NCBI RefSeq assembly: GCF_023856365.1
Contig: NC_064533.1
Coordinates: 35,202,118 to 35,266,117 of the forward strand
Origin: Brienomyrus brachyistius
Lineage: Eukaryota; Chordata; Actinopteri; Osteoglossiformes; Mormyridae
DNA length: 64,000 bases
Reading direction: 5' to 3'
Position 1 is the first letter of the stretch. Each line of letters begins with the position of its first letter. The notes beneath the pieces are model-generated. The model was not told the origin of the DNA. It worked only from the letters and a program-made list of their open reading frames with translations, and searched no databases. The translations under genes were made by a program, and so were the position numbers. This document shows positions 23,312-38,906 of this stretch, one piece after another.

Positions 23312-24472
23312 TCAAACCCTAGAACGAGCATAGTTTAATAAGCACACATTGTAATTTGCCATATTCGAGGAATTTATTATATTACTTCAACGTAACTTTA
23401 GGTTCATAGTAACGTAAGTAACGTTATTCTTTGTATTATATTAATAATTGTTGTTATATTTAGGGTCAATGCAAGAAATATTTGACCGCCACTATTATGC
23501 ATGTTACAGGGCCAGTAAAACTTTTACCCGGATGGAAAAGACCATGTGTACCGCAGTGAGCTCAGTCGACGTGCACACAGTTTCACACTTGTTCGCAGTA
23601 GCGGTTCTGCTGCTAGACGAGCTGAGGGCACGAGTAAATCATCTTCTTCGACTCTATCGACACAATTTACAGTAAGTTATGCTGTACTACACGTTGGAGT
23701 TCTCTATACACAATTATAGGAAATCTATTTTTTTGTTGAGTATACGACAAATTAATACGTTATGGCAAGCAATGTAGGATGCACACTCCATGCGTGTCCA
23801 TATTCCTATTTAACATTGTCATCTATTTCAAGGTTTAACTGAAAATCTTCCGGCGCACGCTCGCTAAATGGGTATTATAGTCTTATATAAATATTAATAC
23901 GCTTTATTAGGTGAAGTGCTGTGTGTTGTATTCGCAGATGCACCGATGCTTAATTTCACATTATACTTTTTGATAATAAAACGTTTGTTTCTTTCATGGA
24001 ACCTAATTTGCAGTCCAATTAACATGATACCGGGGTCTCCCAATAGTCATTCATTGACTATTGTCCAGCACATGTCAGAAGTAGTACTGACTGAATATGT
24101 CTTATTACGGGTTATAGCACAGATGTTTAACTTAGTCGCTCGCTTTATGAGTTTCGCCGAATTCATTGTAGCATTTCTAGAATATTCATCTACGGAGAAT
24201 TCACGCGTGCCCGCTACAGTTTGTAGCGAAAAGAGTTAAAGATATTGCGTCACTTCCGTATGCTGTGGAATCTTGACCTTGTGGTGCAAGGCACGTGTGT
24301 GCTGTGAAACGACAGACTAGTAATGAATATTACCGCCAGTATTTCATGTTTCTTAGAACATGTTATAAAGAAATACCATTTAACAAACACCCCCAATGGA
24401 TCTTGCTTTTGAAGTTTTATACGTAAAAAAAATCTGCTACACTCATAGCTTCGTGAGGTAATCGGTAACGTG

Positions 24473-24627
24473 CAGCGGCGTCACCTGACATTTGTGAAAA
24501 GGTGGGCTAAGCGTTTAAAATGAATGAATGAAAACACGCATTTTAAAATGGTGTACATTTATTTGGGGCGGGTCAACCGCCCCCCGCCCCCCCCCCCCAG
24601 AAAAAAACGACCCTAGCGACGCCCCTA
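24473..24627. mobile_element. hAT-type MITE with perfect 8-bp target duplication
   Basis: A perfect 8-bp repeat gtaacgtg flanks it (24465-24472 and 24628-24635). The ends are short inverted repeats (cagcggcgtcacc; the other end reversed gives taggggcgtcgct). No coding capacity. It contains a C-rich run. It lies in HSPD1 intron 1. Confidence 0.75.
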
Positions 24628-24919
24628 GTAACGTGTTTCTGAAATTAAGAAATCTCTCCGACCGAAACCATTATATTGCTTTAATATTATTTCTTCATAT
24701 GTGTAAACTTATAGAGGCTAATTTTTCATGCGACGTATTATTAAATTCTGGTAAGTTTACAATACTTGGTTAAGATGTATCTGATGAATTGTATATTAAG
24801 ATCATAGTAGTCACTCCCTCATCCTATAACAGATTGTTGAATAAAGGTCGCATTAAATGCAGAATGTATTGAGGGATTGGGATTTATTTGGGGGGGGGTG
24901 TGTAGTAATATATCTAAAT

Positions 24920-25103
24920 CAGGGTTATGCAACTCACAGTCCTCAAGGTCCATGTCCTGCTGATTTTCCAGCCTTCCTTCACCCATGAGCCAGGTGCAAA
25001 GCCTCTGTGGGTAACCAGAATCAGTAATTATTAAACTAACTACCTGGGAGACCTGAAAGCAAGACCTGGATTTGGAATCGAGTTTCAGAGTTGAATACCC
25101 CTG
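24920..25103. mobile_element. hAT-type MITE
   Basis: The left end cagggttatgcaactcaca and the reversed right end caggggtattcaactctga are inverted copies, and the flanking 8 bases agree at 6 of 8 (atctaaat / atgtaaag). It is an older copy than its neighbours. The right end lies about 80 bp upstream of HSPD1 exon 2. Confidence 0.65.
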
Positions 25104-25186
25104 ATGTAAAGTATATTCAGTTTGTAATTTACAGGAAGATTTGCATTTCCGTTTCATGACCACCCCCCACCACTTTTTCGTTAGAA

Positions 25187-29740
<4,554 letters not shown>

Positions 29741-29950
29741 AGCCCCTCCCTGAGCCTTCTGGTAGACTTCCTACTGGTGGAGGAGGCTGGGGACACCCCC
29801 CCCCACTCCCCCACTGACCACGCATTTGTTGAGGAGTTACAAAAAGCAACAACCCCATCAGTTCTGAAATGCAACCCATGCTGGAGATCTAGCCACGCCC
29901 CTTGATTAAGAACATTGACAAATGCTAGTACTTAACCTGTCTTTTTAGAC

Positions 29951-29956
29951 AATAAA
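29951..29956 (+). terminator. HSPD1 poly(A) signal
   Basis: AATAAA 211 bp after the HSPD1 stop. A second one is at 30827-30832 and could give a longer 3' UTR. Confidence 0.65.
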
Positions 29957-32270
29957 TGACTGTCCATTCAGCTATTGTATAATTGTAGCTACTCGGATTT
30001 CCTCAGAGAATTTCACTTTACTGGTATCTGTCTTGAGCAGCAATTTGTATGTCATTTACATGTTGCTTAGCATACAAAACTGTTTTCTCTGAAATGTGTA
30101 TGTATTAAAGGTGCACTTCTACCATGTAATTCTCAGATGGGATTCCTGTAGTTTACTTTAAAATGGCCAGAGGTACAAAATAGCTCTGCAAATTGTTTCA
30201 GGTCCTGATCATCTTGTATCAGTCTTTTCTCCATTCTGTCTTCCCATTTGTTGTCCATGAGGCTGTTTTAAATCTTAGGTTTAATACAGCTAGGATGGTA
30301 CCTAGTTCAATTACATATTACAGGTTGTGAAACGGCATCTGCTACTGCCAACACATATGTTAATGACAGACTTAACTGGAAGGTTTACTGGTTATGGTTT
30401 TCGAATGGTTGTAGTGTTAATGATAAAACAAAGCTACAGGCTGCCATGACCACATGTTACAGCCAAGGGGCCTGCTAGGGTTACAGGGTGCGTGATGCTA
30501 CACAGAGTTTTCCCCAAACATACTTTATCTAGCATGAATGGAGCTGCAGCAGTTTGTTCTCAGCTTGACGCTCTTGTGTATGGCCTCTGAACCCGGCCCG
30601 GCTTCAGCAGAAACAAACAGTGAGGACAGTTTTGCTCATTCTAATTTTCTAAGTGTGCCCACATCTGATGACAGGCCGTTATGCAGTGGGCATTCTCTGA
30701 CCCTTTTCAAGACCTTTAACAATGGATTCTTTTCCCCTTAATTTCATGGTTTTGTTTTTTGGGGGGCAGCAGTGATCACCTTTTTTGTATAATGTAGTGT
30801 GATAATTACTGTCATTTTTTTAATTTAATAAAGCCAAATGTTCTTTTGAAGTATGCCATGCCACTGAAATTATTTTGGAACGTGAGCGATGCGTATGATA
30901 ATCAAGGGCCTGACTTCTGAAAATAAGTTGTAAATGTTCTGTTTTGTATAACTGCCATTGTATTATACACTCAAATGATACAGCTCATTAGCCACAACAG
31001 GGTTTACCACATGATGAACATCATACTACCATCAGAGAAACTAAATGTAGTTAAATATTCAAAGCTTTTGTAATTTATATACAGACCAGTACAACAGGCA
31101 GAGACTTTTAATGGTATAAAAATACTTGAAGCCATGCAGTCTTCGACTTTACCCATAACAAACACTTAACACCTTGACATGCATGAAAAACTGTTCACCT
31201 CTCACCCGTTTTAAAACCATATGTACACACTTTAAAACTACATAAATAATGATACAAATAGAACATGAATATTAAAATATATTTGCTATTAAAAAGCACG
31301 CAGCAGTGGGTGCAAAACAGGACATGTTGGTCCACAGACTTGGGCTGATATGTGTCATACACACTTATTCTACATCCATCATTTGGACCCTCAGCTGAGA
31401 GTTGAGTATGAGCAATGGCAAAAATGATATTGCACACTAAAGAAAACCAGTAAGCCTTTTCACGGGAATGAAGAATGAGCAGTGAATTGGAGACTGAACC
31501 CCCTTGTGAATCAGCTGGTATTACATAAAGGTAAGACCTGAACTAGATAGCTACCAAAATGCATTTGTTACTTCAGCTGGCATTGTCAGTTACAAACGGT
31601 ATGCATTCCCGTATCACAAAACATCATCCAAACCATTTGTGATCAACATCCTTTCCCTTATCTTTCCTATTGGTCACACTGTTAAAACATCTCCCTGCTT
31701 TTAGCTTGCTTATTTATACTACGGTGATGTAAGTGTTTAAATGTAAAGCGATATTTAGATTTCCACAATGCCCTTTAGCTCAATCAAAAAAAAAAAAAAC
31801 ATTTCATAACCTAGCCGGGAATATCCCATCAAGCTTGAATATCGTTGTCATGCATTTCTTAAAACACTGTTAGTTTTTATGTTTTAGGCACACTACTTAA
31901 GGTCTCAGAATTCAAGGCACAGTACTGGAGTGCTGTTTCACCTGCAGCTGAAGGAATGGCACTGATGCCCCATAGCCCAAAAGGGCAAAGTGTTCCAGGA
32001 TTGCAATCAGGTGGCCTTACAGTATCATCAGCTTCGAGGAATCCAAGAATGATACAATAAAGGGTTTTTTTCCATCATCATCATACCTAGCTGATGATTC
32101 TCTATAGAACAAGACTTTAAAAAAAAAATAAAAAATTAAAAGCTTCAATAATGCAATGATCCATACTCCAAAACAGTATGGTGGTTTGGGGATATGGAGC
32201 CCCGTCTCCATCCACCTTCCACGCCTTTCGATTCAGCCCTTTTTCCAAAGTTCGAGCCGGGCAGGTGGGG
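29957..32270. other. HSPD1-COQ10B convergent gap
   Basis: No exon, RNA gene or clear repeat was seen. 3' UTRs of both genes must lie here. A second HSPD1-side AATAAA is at 30827. On the minus strand an ATTAAA-type signal at about 31107 could end COQ10B transcripts, giving a long 3' UTR of over 1 kb. This is weakly supported. Confidence 0.45.
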
Positions 32271-35200
32271 CTACGTATGATGGACCTCATGGAACATCAG
32301 TTCCCGGGGGATACAGGTTTCTGCACCATACAGTTCATATGCCCGGCGCTCAAAGGCAGACACCATCTGCTTGACAACCTCATCAAAGAAGACAGTAGCC
32401 AGCTGAGAATGTAGGAGGGACCGGAATTCAAAGGAGATCTGTAGCAAAAAAAAAAAAAAAAACACACAAACGTATGAGAGGGACTGAGAAAGTGGGAGGC
32501 TGTTATGTGGGGGGTGGTCATTACACAGTTTGTATCATGATTAAAAGTAACAATTAATACTCTTATTTATGCCTCCATAAAGAAAAAGTGATATTAAAAC
32601 AGAAGACAGAAAGCAGCAGATGCTCATTAAATCAACCTTTCAATGAGCTGCCCAACATTATGGCAGCACATGCCTACCAAATAGAAAAGGTATTCGACAC
32701 TTACAGCAAAGTCCACGGTACAAGTCCGTGGGTAGCCCGGGAGTCCTGGGCTGAAGCGCCACACTGTCTCCAGATGGCTGAAGAGTTTTCCATCTGAACA
32801 GGAGGCCTATGGGAAGGGAAGACGGGTGAGGCCAAAAATCCTTGAAAGCAGTTTCACAGATAATAGACACGCGTGGGTGTCCAAAAAACTCAACCAGAGC
32901 AATTCATCACAGTACCTTACCTTGACTAAATGTGGGCGGACCATAGTGACGAGTGAGGTATATCTCTCCACAAGTGGGGGGAAGCCAACCTCCAGCTTGG
33001 CCTTGCAGAAGCCTGACCGGCGGAATATCACGTCCGAGTGCTTACACCATGGCACAAAGTGGAGGTAATCCTCTACTCCTGCCACAACATCATACATCTC
33101 TTGCATGGAGTACCTGTTAACAAGAGGATGCCTCTGTTATACACTGCTCAAAAAAAATTAAGGAACACTTTTTAATCAGAGTATAGCATCAAGTCTAATA
33201 AACTTCTGGGATATTGATCTGGTCAGTTAAGTAGCGGAGGGGGTTGTTAATCAGTTTCAGCTACTTTGGCGTTAATGAAATTATCACCAGGTGAACTAGA
33301 GGGGCAACAATGAGACGACCCCCAAAACAGGAATGGTTTAACAGGTGGAGGCCACTGGCATTTTTCCCCTTCTCATCTTTTCTGACGGTTTTTTCACTAG
33401 TTTTGCATTTGGCGACGGTCAGTGTTACTACTGTTAGCATGAGACGATATCTGGACCCTACAGAGGTTGCACAGGTAGTCCAACTCCTCCAGGATGGCGC
33501 ATCAATACATGCCATTGCCAGAAAGTTTGCTGTGTCTCCGAGCACAGTCTCAAGGGCATGAAGGAGATTCCAGGAGACAGGCAGATACTCAAGGAGAGCT
33601 GGACAGGGCCGTAGAAGGTCCTGAACCCATCAGCAGGACCGGTATCTGCTCCTTTGTGCAAGGAGGAACAGGATGAACACTGCTGGAGCCCTACAAAATG
33701 ACCTCCAGCAGGCCACTGGTGTGAATGATTCTGATTGTTTGGTCAGAGACAGACTTCATGAGGGTGGCTTGAGGGCCCAACGTCCTCTAGTGGGCCCTGT
33801 GCTCACTGCCCGGCACCATGGAGCTCGATTGGCATTTGCCATAGAATACCAGAATTTGCAGGTCTGCCACTGGCACCCTGTGCTTTTCACAGATGAGAGC
33901 AGGTTCACCCTGAGCACATGTGACAGATGTCTGGAGATGCTGTGGAGAACGTTATGCTGCCTGCAGCATTGGTCAGCATGACCAGTTTGGTGGTGGGTCA
34001 GTGATGGTCTGGGGAGGCATATCCATGGAGGGACACACAGACCTCTACAGGCTAGACAACGTTGCCGACATTGTCAGGCATGCATACAACCACATGGGGG
34101 CCATACAAACTACTGAGTATGATTCTGAGTTACTGTAATGAAATTTCGGCAAAATGGACTAGCCTGCCGTATCATTTTTCACTTTGATTTTCGGGGTGTC
34201 TTTGAATTCAGCCCTCTGTAGGTTGATAATTTCATTTCTATCAAACAATGTGGGTAATTCCTAACACATTACCCAGTCTACATCAGTATAGATATCCAGC
34301 ATGATTTTTTTCCCCCATTGATATCTGATGCGTTTTCAAAGTGTTCCTTTAATTTTTTTTGAGCAGTGTACTGTATTTTGAAATCATACAGTGTCAGGCA
34401 AGAGTTACTCTAATTTGACTTTAAGTGGTTGCTGCAGTGGTTAGCACTGTAACCTCACACCTCTGGGACCTGGGTTTGAGTTTCTTCCAGGATACCATGT
34501 GTGTGGAGTTTGCATGTTCTCCCCATGTCGTCGTGGGGTTTCCTCTGGAAACTCCAGGTTTTCCCCCATGGTCCAAAAACATGCTAAGGCTAACTAGAGT
34601 GACCAAATTGCCCATAGGTGTGCATTTGTAAGTGACTGGTGAGTGAGTGTGCTCTGTGACAGGTTGGCACCCCATCCTTTCCTTGCACCCGTAGCCTCCG
34701 GGATAGGCTCCGGGCCCCCCGCAATCCTGAATGGAACAAGCAGTTTCAGAAAATGGATGGATGGATGGATGGATGAATGCTTTGTGAAAGACCTTTGGTT
34801 TTGCTATATTTTCTGTATGTTTGATTTACATAAACTTAGAGAGTCCCTAACTGCCACATTCTACTGTTTTAAAAAAAGAAAACTCCAACAGTGATTTAAA
34901 ATCCACATTTAACATTCTAGAATTTTACTTAATTGTGTGTAATAATGAATAAAGTTTGGAGAGACGTAGTGGATAAGAATTTAGTAAAGATGCTGCTTCT
35001 CATCAATAACCTTAAGCATCCTGAAATCTCTCAGCTCGTACATATTTTACACCACTGTATTATTGCAATGTGCTCAGGCTCCGTTCCAGACTACAGCACG
35101 CCCTGAACACAGAGAGAAACACAGTGCTGTCAGCCAGTTATCCGGGCCCTGGTCACAGGCAGCACCATGCCGTGTGCAGAACTCACCCAATGATCCTCCG

Positions 35201-38075
35201 CTCACTGTACTCCTTCCTTTTATTGAAAGATGCAGCCAAGTTGAAGAGACTGCGGGTATGAGGTGCCAAAGGGGGGCGCAGAGCCACCCTCAGCAAAGGC
35301 AGACCCCGGGTCATTAGGATGCCACAGGATGACAGATGTCTGGTACAAAACACAGAGAATGAATCAGAAGCGGGGGCTTGAAACCAGCAGGTTGTTTGGC
35401 TAAGTTTGGGAAGATGCCAAACTGCTAAGCTTTTAAATAAGGCACTTCACCAAAATTCCTCAAGTAAAATATCCAGTTTTATAAATTACTGGAAAGCATT
35501 TTCTGTAGTTAACATGTCAGCCAAGCAAGTAAACAGAAACCACTGAGGTTTTAACTTCAACTGTCCCAGCTATTACAGACTGCTGATCTGTATCGATAAT
35601 TTCATAAATCCGAATTACTGTTACACAAAATATACAATGGAAAAACAATCATCTAAGTGTCTCATTATAATGCTCAAATTATATTATCAAAGAGCAACAA
35701 GAAACACAGATGAAAAAGGAAGCAAAGGAGACAAAGCAGGACAACTTTCACAAGCATCACTTCCCATCTGAGAGCTATTGATCATTCAGGTCTCATAACC
35801 GAAATGCGTGCAGGTGACCCAAGACATCAGCTCAAGGACACCAGACACATTACAAACCCTGTGTACAGTAAAAGCAGGTGGTCCAGAAGGTCAGCATTAC
35901 TGTGCTCTTTCCATTTGCCAGTTAGTAAAAAATACATACATGCACTCCAAAGACTACAAGCCAATAAGTGTACAAATATTTAACATAAGGATTCACAACA
36001 GCAAGCACGATACTCAAAGCAATACATAATGTCTTGAACAACTGTGTATTGGGACAAGTGCCTCTCTTCACCTGTAGTTAAATGGGAACAGTTTGAAATA
36101 AGTGTTCTCTACAGTACATGTTAAAGGGAAGAGCTTGTAAGCAGTAGTCTGACTATTGTGGGTTGTTTATGCTAGAGAGCCAGATACACAATGTGTTGCA
36201 TGCCTGGTTCACCTACCTCTCAGACCGCAGCTTACTAAAACACATTCGCCCAATTCCATCCTCCAGACCCTGTCCCAAGGAACTGTTCTCCATAGTAAAA
36301 GGCGTTTTCATGAACCCCGTGCAGAAAAGCTTTTATTTTATGTTTATGTTTGAGTGGTGGGATTGGTGAGGATGTCTGACCATCGCATCAAGGGAGTGTT
36401 CTACGAAGCAGGATTTCTCAGTTAGTTTGGTTAACTTAAGCTAGAAGTATTGGACAATCATGACTTCCAGCTTAAGATAAACCAGTTAACTGAAAAATCC
36501 TGCTTCGTGAAACACTCCCAGGTACTAGAGGGACAAAGTATGTAAAACAGATTTCAGTCCGATTCAAAGTCATATCAGCCATATCGACACAGGACATTTC
36601 ACACCTGTTGCGGCATGGAATTTTAAGGAATTTTTCTCTTTTCTCTTAAACTATTCTAAGAAAAATAAAATAATGTTCCAGTTCTGATCAGCTTGACATT
36701 CTGATACATCAAGCTTGCCAAATCCCATGTGTTGGCCTAGTCACTAAAACTGTAGCTCATGGTCATGTGCTATCAAACCCACATTCCTCCAAAATGAAGA
36801 TTTTAAAAACAGCACTTTTTGCTTTTAACCAAGGTCAGGCCCATGTGTCAATCAAAGCAGCCAGAGTTGAAACGACATAAGAAAAAGCTAATTGCCATTT
36901 GTCGTCCATATATTTCTTTAGTTTATTACAAGCCCCCACAAAACAAAATGAAACACTGTTAGTAGTTTTTTCACAAGCTCAGCTTCTGGGACACTGGGCC
37001 TGGAAACTCTGTTAATACGACGGTTCTCTAACGAATACAAAGGTAATTCTCATCATATCTGCCTCTTAAGTGACAGTGGATTTCTGGGGGCGGGGGGCTC
37101 ATATGAAAGCATGACCACAGAAGCTACTAAAAACAGGTGTACAACCCCCCATACACAGGACACTGAATCTGTCTGTGCAGTGAGGGTGTTCACAAAATGT
37201 TCTGGGCCAGTGGAAAAATGTGACCTGATCATTTGTACCTGACAAGTAGGGAACAGGCAAATGAAAACGAAACATTTCAGCCAGCTATTCCAGACAGCAT
37301 CACGGGGAAGAAAGTGGCATGGAGATGGAGCCTATCCAAGGAAAAACAGGGAGTCCCTGGACGGACGCCGGTCGTGCAAAACAACTATGCAGAAAATTAA
37401 TTTTTCGAATTTTACACCAGTTTAGATGTTTTCTAATGGTTCTTAAGTTTAGGCAGGAAATAAAATCACTGAACTGCCTGCACATTATGATGTCAATGGC
37501 AAGTCCCAATAAGTTACATACATAACACTCACAGGACTAAGTTTTGGACCACTGCCATCTCGTTTAATCCGATATTGCTCTTTAATGAAAAGGAGAAGGA
37601 TCACATGTTACGGAGGAGTTAAACAAGCACGGCTGATCAAACACATCCAAAAAGCAGAAATCAGTCACGATCGTGAAATTATTCCACACCTTACTTGGCC
37701 TACTTCATGATAAATTTACTGCCCTGCATATTGTTTGATGACACAACTATTCTCCAGTCGCAATGCTGCCATTTCGCTAGGCTTAAGTAAAAGTAAAAGC
37801 AGACCTCTTTGATGGAAATATGCAAGTATCGCCATGTTTCAAACAATTCAGAGACTCTGTAAAGCAAACACAAAGCCTGGGCGTGGAGAAAAGAATAATG
37901 CTTTGGAAGTAGACACGACGAAATTTTATTTTCTGAGTTACGTCCAACTTCGTGAAAGATACGAACACACTTACTTAATAGCATTCCTCCGAGGTGTCTC
38001 TCGGGTAACGGTAACTGGTAACTGGGTAATACACTGAGCCAGTGCTCTCCTTAAATTCCGGCTTCCTCTCGCCAT
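32271..38075 (-). CDS. COQ10B: Coenzyme Q-binding protein COQ10 homolog B, complete, 5 exons (238 aa)
   Basis: Exons in transcript order: 37975-38075, 35187-35339, 32921-33113, 32705-32806, 32271-32438. Phases agree and the product has 238 residues, the same as human COQ10B. It starts [20 protein letters not shown], a basic presequence suited to mitochondrial import. The conserved core follows: [57 protein letters not shown] and [20 protein letters not shown], ending HEVHHT. This is the START-like (polyketide cyclase-type) fold that binds coenzyme Q and supports respiration and CoQ synthesis at the inner membrane; function is taken from the family. COQ10B rather than COQ10A is chosen for the [15 protein letters not shown] segment and the SF3B1/HSPD1 neighbours. 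It is head to head with SF3B1. Intron 1 (2.6 kb) holds a foldback MITE, and intron 2 holds a Tc1-like element and a SINE. Confidence 0.96.
33142..34368 (+). mobile_element. Tc1/mariner-type transposon, internally deleted and frameshifted
   Basis: Inverted repeats (cactgctcaaaaaaaatta, then aggaacacttt) lie next to TA on both sides (33140-33141 and 34369-34370). Plus-strand transposase pieces are seen: the N-terminal helix-turn-helix ([18 protein letters not shown], from 33439); a middle part with [19 protein letters not shown] and the first catalytic Asp in LFTDESRF (to about 33920); then [12 protein letters not shown] near 33985-34015. After that the sequence jumps to the 3' end, so the second Asp and the Glu/Asp of the DDE/D triad are lost. 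It is antisense to COQ10B, in its intron 2. Confidence 0.9.
34414..34775 (+). mobile_element. tRNA-derived SINE (second full copy)
   Basis: Same order of segments as the copy at 8032-8375, from 'gctgcagtggttagcactg' through 'gggtttgagt', 'gtttgcatgttctcccc' and 'gggataggctcc' to (ggat)n. It lies just after the Tc1 element in COQ10B intron 2. I could not find a clear target duplication. Confidence 0.85.
36392..36519. mobile_element. 128-bp foldback MITE
   Basis: The two halves are near-complete inverted copies: gggagtgttctacgaagcag at the left, and the right end reversed reads gggagtgtttcacgaagcag. The arms extend over about 50 bp each with a short centre, so the transcript could fold into a long hairpin. 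No coding capacity. It is in COQ10B intron 1; the transposon family is not certain. Confidence 0.75.
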
Positions 38076-38906
38076 CTTCTCTATCACCGCCTGTTAATTT
38101 CTTAATTCTTACTTTCGGTTACGAACAGAGTCGTTACTATCGCCGCTGAGTTCAACTTCAGGAAAACGCAGATCTAGCGCAGTCATGTGACCGCTTTTCA
38201 TTGGCGGATTCACCCATAACATCGGCGAGCTTCGCTAATGACTCACGCATATTTGCGTTGGTCACGAGTTGCGGGCTGGTGGTGTAAAAAAAAAAAAACA
38301 TAGTATTTTACATAGTTCAATACATAGTATTGAAGGTAGTACGCGTGCATCATCATCAAAACAGTTAAAATATCCATGGATAAATGTCCATGTGTATTAC
38401 ATATAAAATAATCAATAGATGCGCTTATTGCTTTTATTTCATATGTTTAACTGTTTTGACGCAAAGTATTTTCTTTCCTTCCTTTTATGAATAAAATACA
38501 ATTCTGTCATTTTCAGTGTTATTGCATTTTCAGTGTCAGGGTTTTCAAGCTGGAGTCCAACACCGTATATCAGCTGTATAGGATTAATTTCGTAAATCGA
38601 TAAATTGACAAAATGTCATTTTACATAATGAAGAAAATATAGAAATTTTAAAGACTAGTTTCGTAGTTATGCATGTAATCACTCATTAGGACTCAGAGTC
38701 TCTTGCTCTGGTTTCCTGGCAGTGCCGATCAACCCATTCCGTGACATAGGCGGTAGCCTAGGGCGCCATCTCAACATGCTCAACATAGTCTTCGTTAAGT
38801 AGAGACGTCACTAAGAACACGCGCACGCGCAAATCCGCTGTGTCGAGTCTAAAACGGAAATACAAGCACGCGGGCTTCCGGCACAGTCTCGCACAATAGC
38901 ACGAAA
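38076..38906. promoter_or_regulatory. COQ10B-SF3B1 bidirectional promoter region
   Basis: 831 bp separate the two start codons. The SF3B1 side is CpG-rich, with an NRF1 site (38820-38831) and an ETS-type CTTCCGG (38875-38881) 26 bp before the ATG. The COQ10B side is CpG-bearing near 38090-38270. The middle (38290-38720) is AT-rich, with a poly-A run at 38288. No TATA box is placed sensibly, as usual for housekeeping genes. Confidence 0.7.
38820..38831. promoter_or_regulatory. perfect NRF1 site
   Basis: cgcgcacgcgca fits YGCGCAYGCGCR at all positions, 76 bp before the SF3B1 ATG. It may serve SF3B1, or COQ10B as a mitochondrial gene, or both; use is inferred. Confidence 0.75.

Larger units (their letters stand above)
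22933..23671. promoter_or_regulatory. HSPE1-HSPD1 bidirectional promoter
   Basis: This lies between the HSPE1 start codon and the likely end of HSPD1 exon 1. Exon 1 would be non-coding, ending at 23671 before gtaagt. It contains an NRF1-like palindrome gcgcatgcgc (23034-23043), paired HSE units agaatattcc (23085-23094), a TATA-like tatataaaag (about 23204-23213), a CCAAT box (23284-23288) and a three-unit heat shock element (23297-23311). A shared promoter for these two genes is established in vertebrates; exact start sites here are inferred. Confidence 0.75.

Noticed and set aside
23916..24239. 107-codon frame downstream of HSPD1 exon 1
   Set aside because: Lies in HSPD1 intron 1, AT-rich, no similarity to a known protein and no splice context.
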